A DNA stretch of 64,000 nt from positions 12,244,501-12,308,500 of the forward strand of contig NW_026623008.1 of assembly GCF_023065955.2 (NCBI RefSeq). Reading direction: 5' to 3'. Shown piece after piece: positions 30,043-40,697 of the stretch. Below the pieces are notes generated by a model, which made no database searches, was not told the DNA's origin, and worked only from the letters and a program-made list of their open reading frames with translations. The number at the start of each line of letters is the position of its first letter. Within the stretch, counting starts at the first letter, position 1. Origin of the DNA: Ursus arctos. Lineage: Eukaryota; Chordata; Mammalia; Carnivora; Ursidae. The translations under genes and the position numbers were made by a program.

Positions 30043-30099
30043 GCAGAAAGTCGACATTCCGGGATGTGTAATGTTTCTTGTTCAGAGAGCTCATTAGTC

Positions 30100-30720
30100 C
30101 TCTTGTCCATTTGTTCATTCCTTATTCATTCACTCATTCGGGCTTATTTATGGGTCCCTGTAATTGCCGAGCATTGTGCTAAGTGTTAGGGATTCAGTCC
30201 TGAACAGAACAAATTTCCCACCCCCGTAGAGTTTCCATTCCAGTTGAGGGAGACGAATCACAAGCAGACAAAAGACGCAGCTTCAGATTGGGGGAGCTAT
30301 GGAGGAAAATGAATGGGAAGGGGATGTGGAGCAATGGAATGGGAAGACTAGCCGGTGTGGTCAGGGATGGGCTAAGCAGAGACTGGAGGGAAGCATGAGA
30401 ACAACACGGGGAAGAGATTCCAGGCACAGGGAGAGTATGTGCAAAGGCCCTGTGGTAGGTCTGTGCGAGGCATGCTTGAGGACCTGTGAGGAAGGTGGTA
30501 GGAGGTAAAGTTGGAAAGCTGAGTGCCGAGATGCTGGTGGGGGGTGCATTTGAACCCCCTTCCCCCAGAGGGAATGACATGATCTGGCTCCCACTGTGGA
30601 AGACAGGCCATGGGGGGTGTGGCAAAGGCAGAGGAACAGCATGGAAGCTGGTGGTACAGGCGAGAGATGATACTGGCTTCTTAGACCAGGATGGTTCTAA
30701 GGAGTCTCTTAGAAATCTCT
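30100..30720 (-). mobile_element. L2, long 3' fragment
   Basis: Starts with 'tattcattcactcattcggg' and 'aattgccgagcattgtgcta', then continues into L2 body: 'attccaggcacagggagagt', 'gtgcaaaggccctgtggtag', 'gggaatgacatgatctggct', 'aggcgagagatgatactggc'. At over 600 bp it is the longest L2 relic here. The 225-codon minus-strand frame across it is a decayed L2 shadow. Confidence 0.8.
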
Positions 30721-32078
30721 CCTCTTGACCCTTCCTTGTCTGGCTGACTTCCACGTGACCTTCCCTGGCAGCTAGGACCTTCCCTGCTCTTGTGCTGGGG
30801 GTGGGTTTGGCTGCTTCTGTGCCACGGCCCCTGGGCGGTACCTGCGGAGCCCGTGGGGCTGCCTTGCTCATTAGCCCCTGGGTGCTCGGGAGCCCTTTGC
30901 TCTTTGGATATTGAATGAAGATCTGTGCACGCTGTGTTTACCCTACTTACATGCTCAATATCTATTTTTGGTGTCTGCAGAAATACCTGCTTTATATGTA
31001 ATTTGCTCAGTTCCATCTTGTTGTTATCTTTATTTATTTATTTCTTCAAACAAGCGCCACAACCCCCGGCGTGGCTTCTCGGCTCCCTTGGAGTCCGTGG
31101 GCTGACACCGGGTGATGTTAAGCCGTGTTACTTAGGCGATCGGCAGCTTGGCCTTTTCCCGAAAGCGTGAGGGTCGCGGCATGTCTGGCTGTGCCCCGGT
31201 CCCTCTAACAAGACTGGGTGTCTGTGGGGTCGGTTCCGGCAGCTGGGTGTGCGTGTGTCTATGTGATGTGAGCTGTAGAGATTCAGGTAGGGCTCTGTTT
31301 TGGGCAAACCATGGGAGTGGGCTCCGCCAGCATCAGCAGGAGAGGAGGTGATCGGGAGGCAGCTGACAGAATCAGAGGCTTAGTAGAAGAACCGGTTGGG
31401 AAAGACCAGGAACCAAAAGCCTTCTGAGATCTCACGGGGCTGGGTGGCCCCAGCCAGCTTGCAATGATTCTGCGGGACTGGGAATTCCAGGTCCCGGGAG
31501 AGAAGGCATCTCATGGATGGGGTTTGGGCCATGGGACCAGTCCTGGTTTGGCGGTGTCCTGCCAACAGTGCATTTTGGAGGGGAGGTCAGTCCCGGAAAG
31601 GCATTTGGGTGTGTCGGTGTCCAAAGAAGAGGGGACAGGCGCTTGGCTGCTACAAATGCCCCCTGTCCCCAGCAAGGATCTCAAAGATGTGTGAGCTATC
31701 CTGACGTTTGAGATGCCAAGGGCCGAGCCTATCCCACACAGAGTGTTAGAGAGTAGGGCCAGATTCCTTTGAATGATTGGTGGAGCAGAGTTCGGAGTGG
31801 ACAGAGGTTTCTGGGTCTGGGGGAGGTTGCAGCCACGCTGGGTCCACCTGGGCCTTGAGGGCCGGGTGGTCTTGAGAGGGAGGGGAGGGGTGCTCTGAGT
31901 GAGGGGGGGCGAGCCTGCTGGCTTTCGTGGAGGGGGAGAGCCGCTGGTGAGTCACTGGGAGGCAGTGGGAGTGCTGCTGGAGCTACAGGCCACGCATGAA
32001 ATTGAACCCTCGTCTGACGAGGTCAGATTCAGGAGGGTGGCTGCGTCTGGCTGGGGCAGAAGCGGGGTGGGAGGAGTG
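30721..32078. other. No gene or recognised repeat
   Basis: Includes an AT-richer, repeat-free interval at 30900-31060 and GC-rich sequence after it. Frames are short. 31780-31920 is purine-rich on +. Confidence 0.42.
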
Positions 32079-32079
32079 C

Positions 32080-32297
32080 TTCGATAGAGTGCCTGCTGTA
32101 TACCCACACTCCACTGAGCGCTTTGTTGTGGTCTTATTTAACCTGCACAGGGACCTGACTTGATAGGCCTGCTGCTAACCCTTGCTACACAGAGAAAGAC
32201 AGGGGCTCAGAGAGGTTAGGTAACTTGGTCAAGGTCACACAGCCAGCAAGTAGCCAGGAGGGGGTTTGATTCCAGGCCTGGCTAACATTTTCTCCTC
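32080..32297 (-). mobile_element. MIR, nearly full length
   Basis: 'ccactgagcgctttgttgtg', 'acaggggctcagagaggtta', 'ggtaacttggtcaaggtcac' and 'gggtttgattccaggcctgg' occur in order. Confidence 0.86.
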
Positions 32298-32688
32298 GTC
32301 CGGGTTCCAGAAGCATCAGCGGTGAAGCCGAGTAGCCTGCTGACCTACTCTGGGCTTCTGCCCACTTCTTTTTCTTCCTCCGTATTCTTGGGCACCGTGG
32401 AGCATGGCTGTGGGCAGGCGGGCACGGCCAGCGCAGGGGGGTTGCAGCGGGTCCCGGTCCGAGGAGACTTTCTCCTTTTTCTCCCCCTTCCCTCCCCCCT
32501 GCAAAGTGCTAGAACACAGTGGGCAGAACTGGAGTCAGCAAAAAAATCTAATTTTCACCTTAGACACGTTTGTAGCCAACAGATACTAACCCTGCCTCTA
32601 GACTTCCCTTCCAGACAGGTCTGAGCTGAGTCCTACCTTGGACATTGGGAGGCCAGCCCCGTCATGAATTCACGGTCGCATTTTTAGG
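32298..32688. other. No gene or recognised repeat
   Basis: A GC-rich patch at 32400-32470 has several CpGs; the rest is ordinary. Frames up to 100 codons have no motif. Confidence 0.4.
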
Positions 32689-32689
32689 C

Positions 32690-32775
32690 AAGATGTTTCT
32701 TCTCCACAGGCCTCAGTGTTTCTACCAGTAAAATGGGAGTGGTGGTACTCAGGGTGGGCTGTCATGAATGCAAAC
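32690..32775 (+). mobile_element. MIR fragment
   Basis: 'caggcctcagtgtttctacc' and 'agtaaaatgggagtggtggt' are the MIR core. Confidence 0.68.
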
Positions 32776-32929
32776 GCCTGCGGGGGGCTCTCCGCCCTGC
32801 AGGAAAGACAACGGTGTGAAACGGGCGAGGGAAGAGGATGCTGGGGGTGCAGGGGCGCGGTGGGCCCCTGCCCTGCCTGTAGGGGCTGTTTCTGCTTAGG
32901 GCTAACCGGTTGTCACCGCGTAGGGCTGC

Positions 32930-33115
32930 TATGGCCAGATCTCGGAATTATTTTAAGAAAAGCCAGAGATCTGAGTTGCGCTCTTAAATATTTCAAAATT
33001 TAAATGTTAGCGATTCATTTAGAAATTTTTGGAAAAAAACATTGTGCAGGCCGAGGAAAGCAGCTTCCTGGGCTGAAATCGGCCTGTGGGTCACCAGCCG
33101 GTAAGGTCAGGGCTG
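32930..33115 (+). mobile_element. Possible DNA-transposon MITE, unassigned
   Basis: 'cttaaatatttcaaaattta', 'aatgttagcgattcatttag' and 'acattgtgcaggccgaggaa' resemble a mammal-wide MITE ending near a 'gcctgtgggtcaccag' motif. Family unknown. Confidence 0.38.
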
Positions 33116-33139
33116 GATCATTGGGTGTCTTCCAGCTGG

Positions 33140-33420
33140 ATGAGATGCAGATTTCATATGCATGTAAGTAAAAGTCAAATATTTGCCTTCTAGATCTATC
33201 GATTTGTATTTATTGATGAGCCTGGGGTTTATAATGTGCATCTGAGCTCCGAAATAATGATGGGGTAGAAACCTCTTTGAGAAAGTTTAATCACAGATTA
33301 GGAATCCCCATGCCTGTCTCTCTGTCCCTCTGGTCTACTTCTGCCTCTTATGTCTGTCTTTAATCCTTCCTGGTGCAGACACAGCCTAGCCTAGTTTCCA
33401 TAGCAACAGAGCATGCTACC
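33140..33420. promoter_or_regulatory. Repeat-free block with homeobox-type sites and an X-box
   Basis: AT-rich and repeat-free. It has 'tcatatgcatgtaagt' (octamer-like), 'tctatcgatttg' (ATCGAT, a Cut/ONECUT-type core, 33195-33200), and 'gtttccatagcaac' at 33394-33407. The last matches the RFX X-box (GTNNCC-AT-RGNAAC) at every constrained base. Function is inferred only from motifs. Confidence 0.3.
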
Positions 33421-33924
33421 TTCTCCCCTCGAAGATTTGGAGAGAGAAAAGCAGGGCTGGTGGCCTTGAGATTTCTCTAACCTGGACCGCAGACCCAGAG
33501 ACTTCTCCTTTCTGCCTTTGCAAGATCGTGGGCGGGACAGCTTTATTGGAAGCCAGTGGGCAGCCCGAGAGCAAGATTTATTGGCTCTCATGAATTTTTA
33601 GAGACCTCTGGCTAGAGCTATTGACTTTATATCACATCTGCTACTGTTCCTGGTTTGGAGGGTGCTCGTGAATCAGTTCCGTAGTATCCAGAGAGCGATG
33701 GGTTCCCTGGTCCTTTTTAGGGTGAGCTTGGGAAAGACCTCAAAGAGCCAACAGGGTTAGAAGAGGGTATGGGGGTCATAGTGGCCAATGGGCCGAGCAG
33801 GTGCTCCGGTCATTCCCCCCATGCAGAGTGAAGCCAAGAGGGCCCATAGACAGGGGAGGAGGATGGCTGCCCTGGGGCTGGGGTGTGTGCTGTCAGCCCC
33901 AGGCAGTGACCAGGAGGAATAGGG
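33421..33924. other. No gene or recognised repeat
   Basis: Unique-looking sequence without exon or repeat signal. Confidence 0.4.
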
Positions 33925-34118
33925 GAGTGGGTAAGGCACAGACACTGGAGTCCAACTGCCTGAGTTCGAATCCTGGCTCTACCACATGAGGCTGTGGGAC
34001 ACGGGCAACTTACATAACATCTCTGAGCTTCTGCACCTTTGTCTGTAAAATGAAGACTACAGTACTAACTTCCTCATAGCTATTGTAAGATTGAAATGCT
34101 ATATGTAAAACACATAGA
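33925..34118 (+). mobile_element. MIR, nearly full length
   Basis: 'cctgagttcgaatcctggct' is an intact B box. 'gggcaacttacataacatct', 'tttgtctgtaaaatgaagac' and 'ctcatagctattgtaagatt' follow in order. One of the best preserved MIRs here. Confidence 0.9.
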
Positions 34119-34124
34119 ATATAA

Positions 34125-34472
34125 GTCAGCAAACTTTTTGGGCAAACTTTTTCTGTAAAGGACCAGCTAGGAAACATTTTAGGCTTTGCGGGCCATGTCG
34201 CTTGCCAAACTCATCAAGTCTGCTGTGGGGACTTGAAGGCAGCCGTAGACAAAATGTAAATGAGAGATGTGGCTGTGTTCCAATAAAACTTTATTTATAG
34301 ATCCTGGAATTTGAATTTCATATACTTTTCATGTGTCACCCAAGAGTCTTCTTTTTCTGATTTTTTTTCCCGAACCCTTTAAAAGTGCAAAAGCCACTCT
34401 TGGCTCAGAGGCCATGTAAAAGCTGGCAGTGAGCTGAATTTGGCCCATGGGCCATGGTTTGCTGACTCCTGA
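34125..34472 (+). mobile_element. hAT-Charlie-type MITE, full length
   Basis: Inverted termini 'gtcagcaaacttttt' (left) and 'ggtttgctgactcctg' (right). The interior carries 'ttctgtaaaggaccagctag', 'aggctttgcgggccatgtcg' and 'ccaataaaactttatttata'. Same family as the fragment at 10.1 kb, in the same orientation, and probably complete at both ends. Confidence 0.8.
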
Positions 34473-35128
34473 TGTAGGATAAGGCCGATGATGTGCTCGT
34501 TGTTAGTCACTGATACAGCCTTTATCGTCAGCCATTATTCTTTTCATCCTAGGAGGGTGGGTTGGAGGCAGTAAAATATTTGGCCCTGAAAGAGACGATT
34601 TGGGCGGGGGGAGGAATCGAGCATAATATCCCTGCTCAGGAAGGGAAGATGTTATCCCAGCGGGGGTATCCTCCGGGATCTGCAGGCAGAACTGACAGGG
34701 AGATGGATTTCTGGCTCTGAGGCCTCTAGCAGCACGTTGGAACAGGCAGCCTTGGGCATCATGAGCGCCTGTCCCTAGAAGTGTCAGGCAGAGGCCAGAT
34801 GCCGCTGACACACTGCTGGGGCGGGGGGGCCTGGCTCCCAGGTGAACAGACGCTGCCGCGGTCCGAGCTGGGTTCCTGCAGCTCTGGTCACTGGGGAGAG
34901 GGTGGGTGTGCGTGCTGTGTGTATGGGGGGGGGTTTCCTATTTTCCCACGGTCCCTTTTCCTAATACTCCAAGCCCCTTGCCTTCTTCCTTGATTCTCGA
35001 ATAATCCAGCGATATGCACGGGGCCAGCATGGCCCCCATTGAACCAGTGGGTGAGCTGGGGGATAGAGGACGAGCAGAACACCCGGATAGACCCGCTGGC
35101 TGGGCAGGGAGTTGTGCTTGGTGGAAAC
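34473..35128. other. No gene or recognised repeat
   Basis: Mixed composition, a short G-run at 34926-34935, no exon signal. Confidence 0.42.
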
Positions 35129-35129
35129 A

Positions 35130-35342
35130 TGTGGACTGTGGTCCTGGATCAGGTTCCCATCCCAGCTCTGCTGCCTCCTACCTTTGTGCTCCAGGGTAGA
35201 AAGCTTATTTAACCTCTCTAAGCCTCAGTTTCCCCATCTGTAAAATGGAGGGAGAGGATCTCCCTGACAAAGTAGTTGTTACTGTATATAAAATGCCTAG
35301 CGTGATACCTGGTGGACAATAGGTTTTCAAGCAGCGCTCATT
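35130..35342 (+). mobile_element. MIR, nearly full length
   Basis: 'gcttatttaacctctctaag', 'cctcagtttccccatctgta' and 'aatgcctagcgtgatacctg' are in order; the head is more decayed. Confidence 0.86.
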
Positions 35343-35798
35343 CATGTCCACTCTATTCCTGGCCTCCTGTCCCAGGGCTAGTGTGTGGCCTGGGAAGGTC
35401 ATGGAGGAGCCTGTTGTCTGGGACGTGGCCAGTCCACTGGCAATTTGCCATAGGGGAGCCTTCCCCCAAACCTGTGGTGCCAGCATCTTCGGGGAGGGAT
35501 GGGCATTAGGCGGCAGAGTCTGGGCTGCCCACGGGCTAGGGATCTTCTCCAATGAGACACAGAGACATCCACTCTGGGCAAGGAGTCAGTGGTCCTGAGG
35601 ATGACCTCCAGAAGGCCCAAAAAGCCAGAGCGGATTCTCTTCCTGCACCTGTGGGGCTCTTATAGTCTGGGGCCTGGGGGAGGGACATTGCTGGGGAAAC
35701 TAACTGGGAGAACAGGTGTGCTCAGCTGAGGCAGCCCCGCGCCCACGGGTGGACGCAGCCCAGGGTCATACCTCCTGCCTTGCCTCTGCTTCACGTGC
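35343..35798. other. No gene or recognised repeat
   Basis: No repeat or exon recognised; frames up to 115 codons on the minus strand extend from the flanking MIR. Confidence 0.4.
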
Positions 35799-35799
35799 T

Positions 35800-35982
35800 G
35801 GGCCCTCCGTGTGAGTGACTTGCACAGGGGATCCCCTGAATCCTCATGGCCACCCCATGAGGGGCAAGCAACTGTTACCCCACCTTATGGATGAGCAGAC
35901 TGAGGCTGAGAGCCCAGGTCACCTGTCCGGGGCCACAAAGGAGGAAGTTGGCAGCTGGGTCTGACTGCAAGAGCCTCACCCC
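35800..35982 (-). mobile_element. MIR
   Basis: 'cccctgaatcctcatggcca', 'ccccatgaggggcaagcaac', 'cagactgaggctgagagccc' and 'cacctgtccggggccacaaa' are the MIR complement. Confidence 0.75.
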
Positions 35983-36049
35983 CCAACCCAGCATCCCCGT
36001 CCCCTGTCACCTTTCAGCTAGCACTGGAGGCCACAGTGTGTAGGGTAAG

Positions 36050-36308
36050 CCCTGATAATGAGAGTAGCCAACATTTTTGAGGTGGTGTCTCTGTCCCAGA
36101 CCCTGGTTCAGGTCACAGCATAAAACAGTAAATGCCCTCTTGCCCCAGTTTTTAATTTTGTCATCTTTACAACCTCTCTGTGAACGATTCCCATTTCACA
36201 GACAAGAAAACGAAGCACAGAGAGGTTGTGAAACTTCCTTGAGGTCACAAAGCTAAACTGCAGAGCTGGGATTTGAACTCAGGGACTCTTAACTCTGAAG
36301 CCTGTTCT
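36050..36308 (-). mobile_element. MIR, with insertion
   Basis: 'agtagccaacatttttgagg' at the left, 'cagacaagaaaacgaagcac' and 'gctgggatttgaactcaggg' at the right. The left-hand middle is stretched, possibly by a small insertion around 36120-36160. Confidence 0.8.
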
Positions 36309-37640
36309 CCTTTTGTCCTCTTGCCTCGAACTTGACTATAAAGTGCACGGCATAGTATCAGACACAGAAGAGATGTGCGATAAACGTAAGAATCCAAGAC
36401 CAGGGGGCCAGCATGAGCTAGTGAGGAAACAGGTGAGTCACCCTGGACTTCACGTCCACTTCTGTGCAATGGGCCCATGATTCTCCACCACCCTCGCCTC
36501 GAAGCGTGGTTTGTGTGTGCGAAGAACAGCCCCTTCCGCTATAACCTGACAGACGCGTGCCTCCAAATCACTGTGCAATGCAGAACTGAACAATACAGCC
36601 CCACGGGGTTTAAGCGGAACACGGGGCTAGGCACAACACACAGGCACATCATCAGTGACAACAGCGAAGGGCAGGAATCTCATGAAAAGGCGGCTGAGCT
36701 CTATCCGTGTTTCAGGTTAAGAGACACACACCTACTAAATACACGTGGCATTGCATCTTGTAAAAGACCTGACGTTCGCAGGTGGCAGTTATGCCTACTC
36801 CCCCTGCCGGCTGCCCGCCCAGTTCCCACACCTGCCGCCCTGTGTGCAAGGGGAAGAGGTGAGAGGTAAAGAGAGTAAAAGCCCGGTGGGTGGAGAAAAA
36901 AATATAAAATAGGTTGGGGGGTGGATAAGGAGGGGGCGTCAGGTTGCTGGTGAAGGCGCAGAAGGAAAAGTCATGGGAAACGGAGTGGAACCTTGTAGCC
37001 GCAGGGGCAGGTGGGCGGGGCCCTTGTCGGGGAAGGTGTGTGTGTTTCCTGTCGTCCTCGGCTCAGGCGGTGTGGTTTTCTGTTCACCCGGTGTTTGCTG
37101 TGGACAAAACGATGCATAAACCAATGAGACATTCGTGCAGTGCTCACACCGTTCCGTAATCCGTGGGCCGCAGCAGAACATGGTTGCGTTTTCAGAACAA
37201 GTCTGACAGCAGAATCGACTCAGTGTTGGAAGGTCAGGAGTTAGGAGGAGGGGCGGGGTCTTTTCCAAACAGGGCCTCCGCCTGGAAGATGGGCTGGTAC
37301 CCTGCAGTGTGGGGCTAGGACGGCCTCAGGGACTTGGGTGAAGCTGCTCCTTCTCTCCAGTCTGTCCCCTCGCTGCCCCCCGAAGCTGGCCTTTTGGAAT
37401 CTCAAGGCACCACCTTGGGTTCTATGGTAAAACCCCGTCCCTCCCATGCGTCTGCTGCTCCCTGAGCTTCCTGCCGTTTGGGCCAGTAAGTCCCAAATGC
37501 TCTGGCGCTCTGGGAGCCCCGGGGGTCTTCCTGTGGTCAGAACAAGGCGGGTCTACGAACCCGCTTTCCTTTGCAGTAGAGCCCACGGTGGGGCCTCCCT
37601 GTGAGTAATGAGGTCTTGTGAGTGGTCCTCCTTGGTGCAA
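36309..37640. other. No gene; partly unassigned repeat-like
   Basis: 36330-36390 resembles a MIR/L2 tail ('tgcacggcatagtatcagac'). 36500-36800 has the texture of an old transposon but no family I can name; its 130-codon + frame has no recognisable domain. The rest is GC-rich unique-looking DNA. Confidence 0.35.
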
Positions 37641-37659
37641 AGAGAGAGAGAGGGAAAGG

Positions 37660-37910
37660 ATTGCCTGGAATGTATTAGTCTAATTACATTTTCCTAATGT
37701 GGTTGACCCCCGCTCACAGCAGGGCTCTTATCAAAGCCGCAATCACACCAACATTATTGGAGTTTTAATAAGAGTCAATTGGTTATTGTCCTCGCTGCGT
37801 TGGACACTGTAGACGTAATCCCCTTGGGGAGGCAGGGAGCTTGCTTGCTTTGCTGGAATAGTATTTACATTAATAACAAGGATTAGGGACTTGTTTTATG
37901 TGTTTAGGAG
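37660..37910. promoter_or_regulatory. Candidate conserved regulatory element
   Basis: About 250 bp, AT-rich, no repeat similarity. Motifs include TAATTA (37681-37686), 'ttatcaaag' with a TCF/LEF-type ATCAAAG (37730-37736), 'acattattgg', and 'gtcaattggttattgtcc' with SOX- and homeobox-like cores (37775-37791). The composition and motif density resemble developmental enhancers. Conservation is untested. Confidence 0.35.
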
Positions 37911-38009
37911 AAGCCGAGATTTTCTCTGTTCGGGTGGCTCCCGGCCCCCAGTGGAGCCCCTGCCCCGCCCGGAAGTCAGGAGTGTGCTGGGCTGGCAGTC
38001 ACGTGCTCA

Positions 38010-38115
38010 CCTCCACCAGGCCTTGCTGTGTGAGCTCTGGCAAGCCGCCTCATCTCTCTGGTCCCTCCTGTGTGAAATGAGGGGCCACGAGTCATGTCGG
38101 CCCAGCGAGAATGCC
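38010..38115 (+). mobile_element. MIR fragment
   Basis: 'gccttgctgtgtgagctctg', 'caagccgcctcatctctctg' and 'ctgtgtgaaatgaggggcca' are the MIR middle. Confidence 0.68.
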
Positions 38116-38354
38116 CAGGAAGCGCTTTCTTTGCACGGAGCAAGTGTTCAACGCGGGCGGTGTCAGAAATGGCCAAATCGGGGTGTGGTGGCGGCCGGGC
38201 TCTGCCTCCTCATAGGCATTTATTGTGCTGTGGAGTCCAGAAGTTTCCCACCTGGAAGGAGCGTTTCTGGAGTGCCAGGCTCTGCCTTACCTTACAGAGT
38301 GTGGGGGGCAGTCTCGCCTGAAGGAGAAGAGATGGGATCACAAGGGCTAAAATT

Positions 38355-38522
38355 TCTGCTCTCCTCTTGGCTGTGTGACTTTGGCACCATGCTTGACCTC
38401 TCTGTGCTCAAGCTTTCCTGTCTGTAAAATGGGGATAAGAGGATCTCTCTCATAGGGTTAGTGAGAAGATTAAGGGAGGTGATCCCTGCAAAGTGTGTAG
38501 GATAGTGCCTCATTATTGTGAA
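38355..38522 (+). mobile_element. MIR
   Basis: 'cttggctgtgtgactttggc', 'cctgtctgtaaaatggggat' and 'gggttagtgagaagattaag' are a clear MIR. Confidence 0.85.
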
Positions 38523-38529
38523 GTGGACA

Positions 38530-38645
38530 GGGAATCTGAGTTTCTGTTTTCTGCTTTATAAAATGGGGGACATGCTGCCGCCTCTCCAGGGTCATTTAGA
38601 GGGAGCGGTGGGATTGTGTTTATGTGTCATTGTCTTGGACTTCTG
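38530..38645 (+). mobile_element. MIR fragment, second copy
   Basis: 'tctgttttctgctttataaa' then 'atgggggacatgctgccgcc' continues in MIR style immediately after the previous element. Confidence 0.5.
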
Positions 38646-38805
38646 GCTCTACCCATGACCCTGACCTGAGAGGTGTCTCTTCACTCCCTCTCACAGACAA
38701 GGGCACTCCGAAGGGCAAGTTTTCAGTCACTCTGGGCATCTTGGCTGATCGCTGGCTCAAATGGCAGAGCCGAGGGTAAGGGTTGGGCTGCCTTGTCCAC
38801 TGCTG

Positions 38806-38850
38806 TGTTTTCAGCACCTGGCATATAGTAGGTGCTCAATAAATATCAGA
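38806..38850 (+). mobile_element. L2/MIR-type 3' tail
   Basis: 'cagcacctggcatatagtag' followed by 'gtgctcaataaatatc', a textbook LINE2-type 3' end of 45 bp. Confidence 0.7.
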
Positions 38851-39240
38851 CCAACACCCCTGCCTGCATGGAGCTTATGGTACGTAGATGGTGCTAAGTG
38901 CAATGGGGAAAAATAAAGCAGGGAATGGGGGAAGGGGTACTGGAGAATATTTTGGGGGGTTTGCAGTTTTAACTCCCCGGGGGCCGAGGAAGGCCCATGG
39001 AAAAGTGCCATCTGAGTAGAGACTCTGAAGTGGTAAAGGAGCAAGCCGTGCTGCTGTCTGGGGGAAGGGTGTTCCAGCAGCAGGAACAGCAAGTGCAAAG
39101 GCCCTGAGGTAGGCCCATGCCTGGAGTGTTTGAGGAACAGAAGGGAGCTAGAGATCCAGGAGTACAGTGAGCAAGGGGGGTAGAGGGTGAGGGCGGGGCC
39201 ATTCTGCTCTGACCTCAGCTGCGGGTACCAGACACTAGGC
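38851..39240 (-). mobile_element. L2, 3' half
   Basis: 'ccctgcctgcatggagctta', 'gggggaagggtgttccagca', 'gcaagtgcaaaggccctgag' and 'gtttgaggaacagaagggag' are L2 complement. The 185-codon minus frame across it is an L2 shadow. Confidence 0.8.
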
Positions 39241-40195
39241 CGGATGGAGGCAGCTGGAAGAAGGCTGGAGAGCACCTTCTTTGGAGTCTTGGTGCCAGTA
39301 TCCGTGTCCCATATCTGGTGATAGGTGTCCCCTCTCACCTTCTTGGACGCATCTGCCCCCTCTGACATGGCCTGTGGCCCTCTTCATTTATCTGTTCTTA
39401 TGCAGGGGGCCTGGCCCTGGAGCTTGGAGCTGAGCCAAGAGGCCTAGAGGTTCCTGGGAAATGCTCCCCCACAAAAGTCCGGGAGGGCTGCCCTGCTGGC
39501 TCCTCAGAAAGGACTTGTCAGATTGGAGCAGAATTAAGTCTGACTCTCAAAATACAGGGGGGCACACTGAGGCCAGATGGGGGTTGGCGAAGTCCCCCCA
39601 GGAAATTAGAGACCTGGGACTGACATCGGGCAGGAAGTCTGGGGCCCAAGGGGTCAGGTAAACGAGGCAGGAATGGGGGTCCTGGGAGAAGCCTGCAGAG
39701 GCTGACCCTGCCCACCCTCCGGATTGGCTTCCAGAGGCCGACTGAGCTCTGCCTGGCAGTGGAGGAAAGAGTTGGCTCTGGGGATGGCAGTGACCGAAGT
39801 TCATTACAAGCCCTTCAATGGGGAGGTGGAAGGTTCTAGAAGGAAGTCAATAGACAGGGGCCAGAGGCCGGGAGGTCCAGCCAGCCAGGGCCGTGGCATC
39901 AGCATTAAAAGTTCAGGTGGACCCAGAGGTGACACCCAAAAGGAAATCTTCGCAGATCTGGACCCGGGGTATGTGCTGTTTCCTGCCAAGGTCACTCACA
40001 CCAGGGGGAGCTAAATCTGATGGACCAGTTCGGTTCTCCTCTTGATTCAACACCAAAGGTACACTCTCCATCCTGGCTTGCCTCAATTCCATGTCCCTCT
40101 TAATGTTTGAGAACTTCTCTTCTGGAGCTCCTTGAGGTTTCTCCTTTCCTCCCTCTTTCTCCTTCCCTCCCAACACTCGTCTGCCCCAGGTGCTC
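39241..40195. other. No gene or recognised repeat
   Basis: Unique-looking sequence with scattered short frames. No exon is supported. Confidence 0.42.
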
Positions 40196-40199
40196 TGTC

Positions 40200-40490
40200 T
40201 GGTGGGTGGACAGACCAGGCCCAGCACGGTGTGCGGAGGGGAGGTCTTAGAGCTAGGAGAGGAGATTTCCAGGGCAGTGTAGGGAAGTGCCTGGTCTTCC
40301 TGGGAGAGTCGGGGAGGGCTCCCTGGAGGAGGCGTCACTCAGTGAAAGGACTGGAAGAGGAGCAGTTACATGGGAGGCTAAGGTGGGGTGGAGGGCAGGG
40401 CACTGCAGGCAGAAGGGCACATAGATACGAGTGCAGCATACCCGAGAGACGGCAGAAGCTTCTGTACGACTGCTGTTCATCTCTGAGGGC
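40200..40490 (-). mobile_element. L2 fragment
   Basis: 'ggagggctccctggaggagg', 'ctggaagaggagcagttaca' and 'gggcactgcaggcagaaggg' fit the L2 body complement, with high divergence. Confidence 0.5.
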
Positions 40491-40574
40491 CGAGGGGGGC
40501 ATCCCAGAGAGGAGGACATGCACTGAAGGTCTTAGGGATGCCGATAACACAATAGTGCTCGTCATATGCCATCG

Positions 40575-40697
40575 CTTGTCTGCAGCTCTGGGAGCAGGTG
40601 GCATTGTCTGCCCTATGGAGATGCCCAGGCACAGAGGTGGGGGTCACTGGCCCTGGTCGCACAGCCTGTAAATGACGGAACAGGATTGGCACCCCTT
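40575..40697 (-). mobile_element. MIR fragment
   Basis: 'gagatgcccaggcacagagg', 'tggtcgcacagcctgtaaat' and 'gacggaacaggattggcac' trace the MIR complement. Confidence 0.6.

Noticed and set aside
30194..30871. 225-codon minus-strand frame, the longest in the window
   Set aside because: It coincides with a long L2 fragment that runs in the same strand sense and is not a surviving L2 protein domain. It has proline/serine-rich drift and no motif.
36477..36869. 130-codon + frame with mixed composition
   Set aside because: No domain recognised, no splice context, and the stretch has the texture of an old transposon. Left as unassigned sequence.
38811..39368. 185-codon minus-strand frame
   Set aside because: It lies over an L2 3' half; composition follows the repeat.
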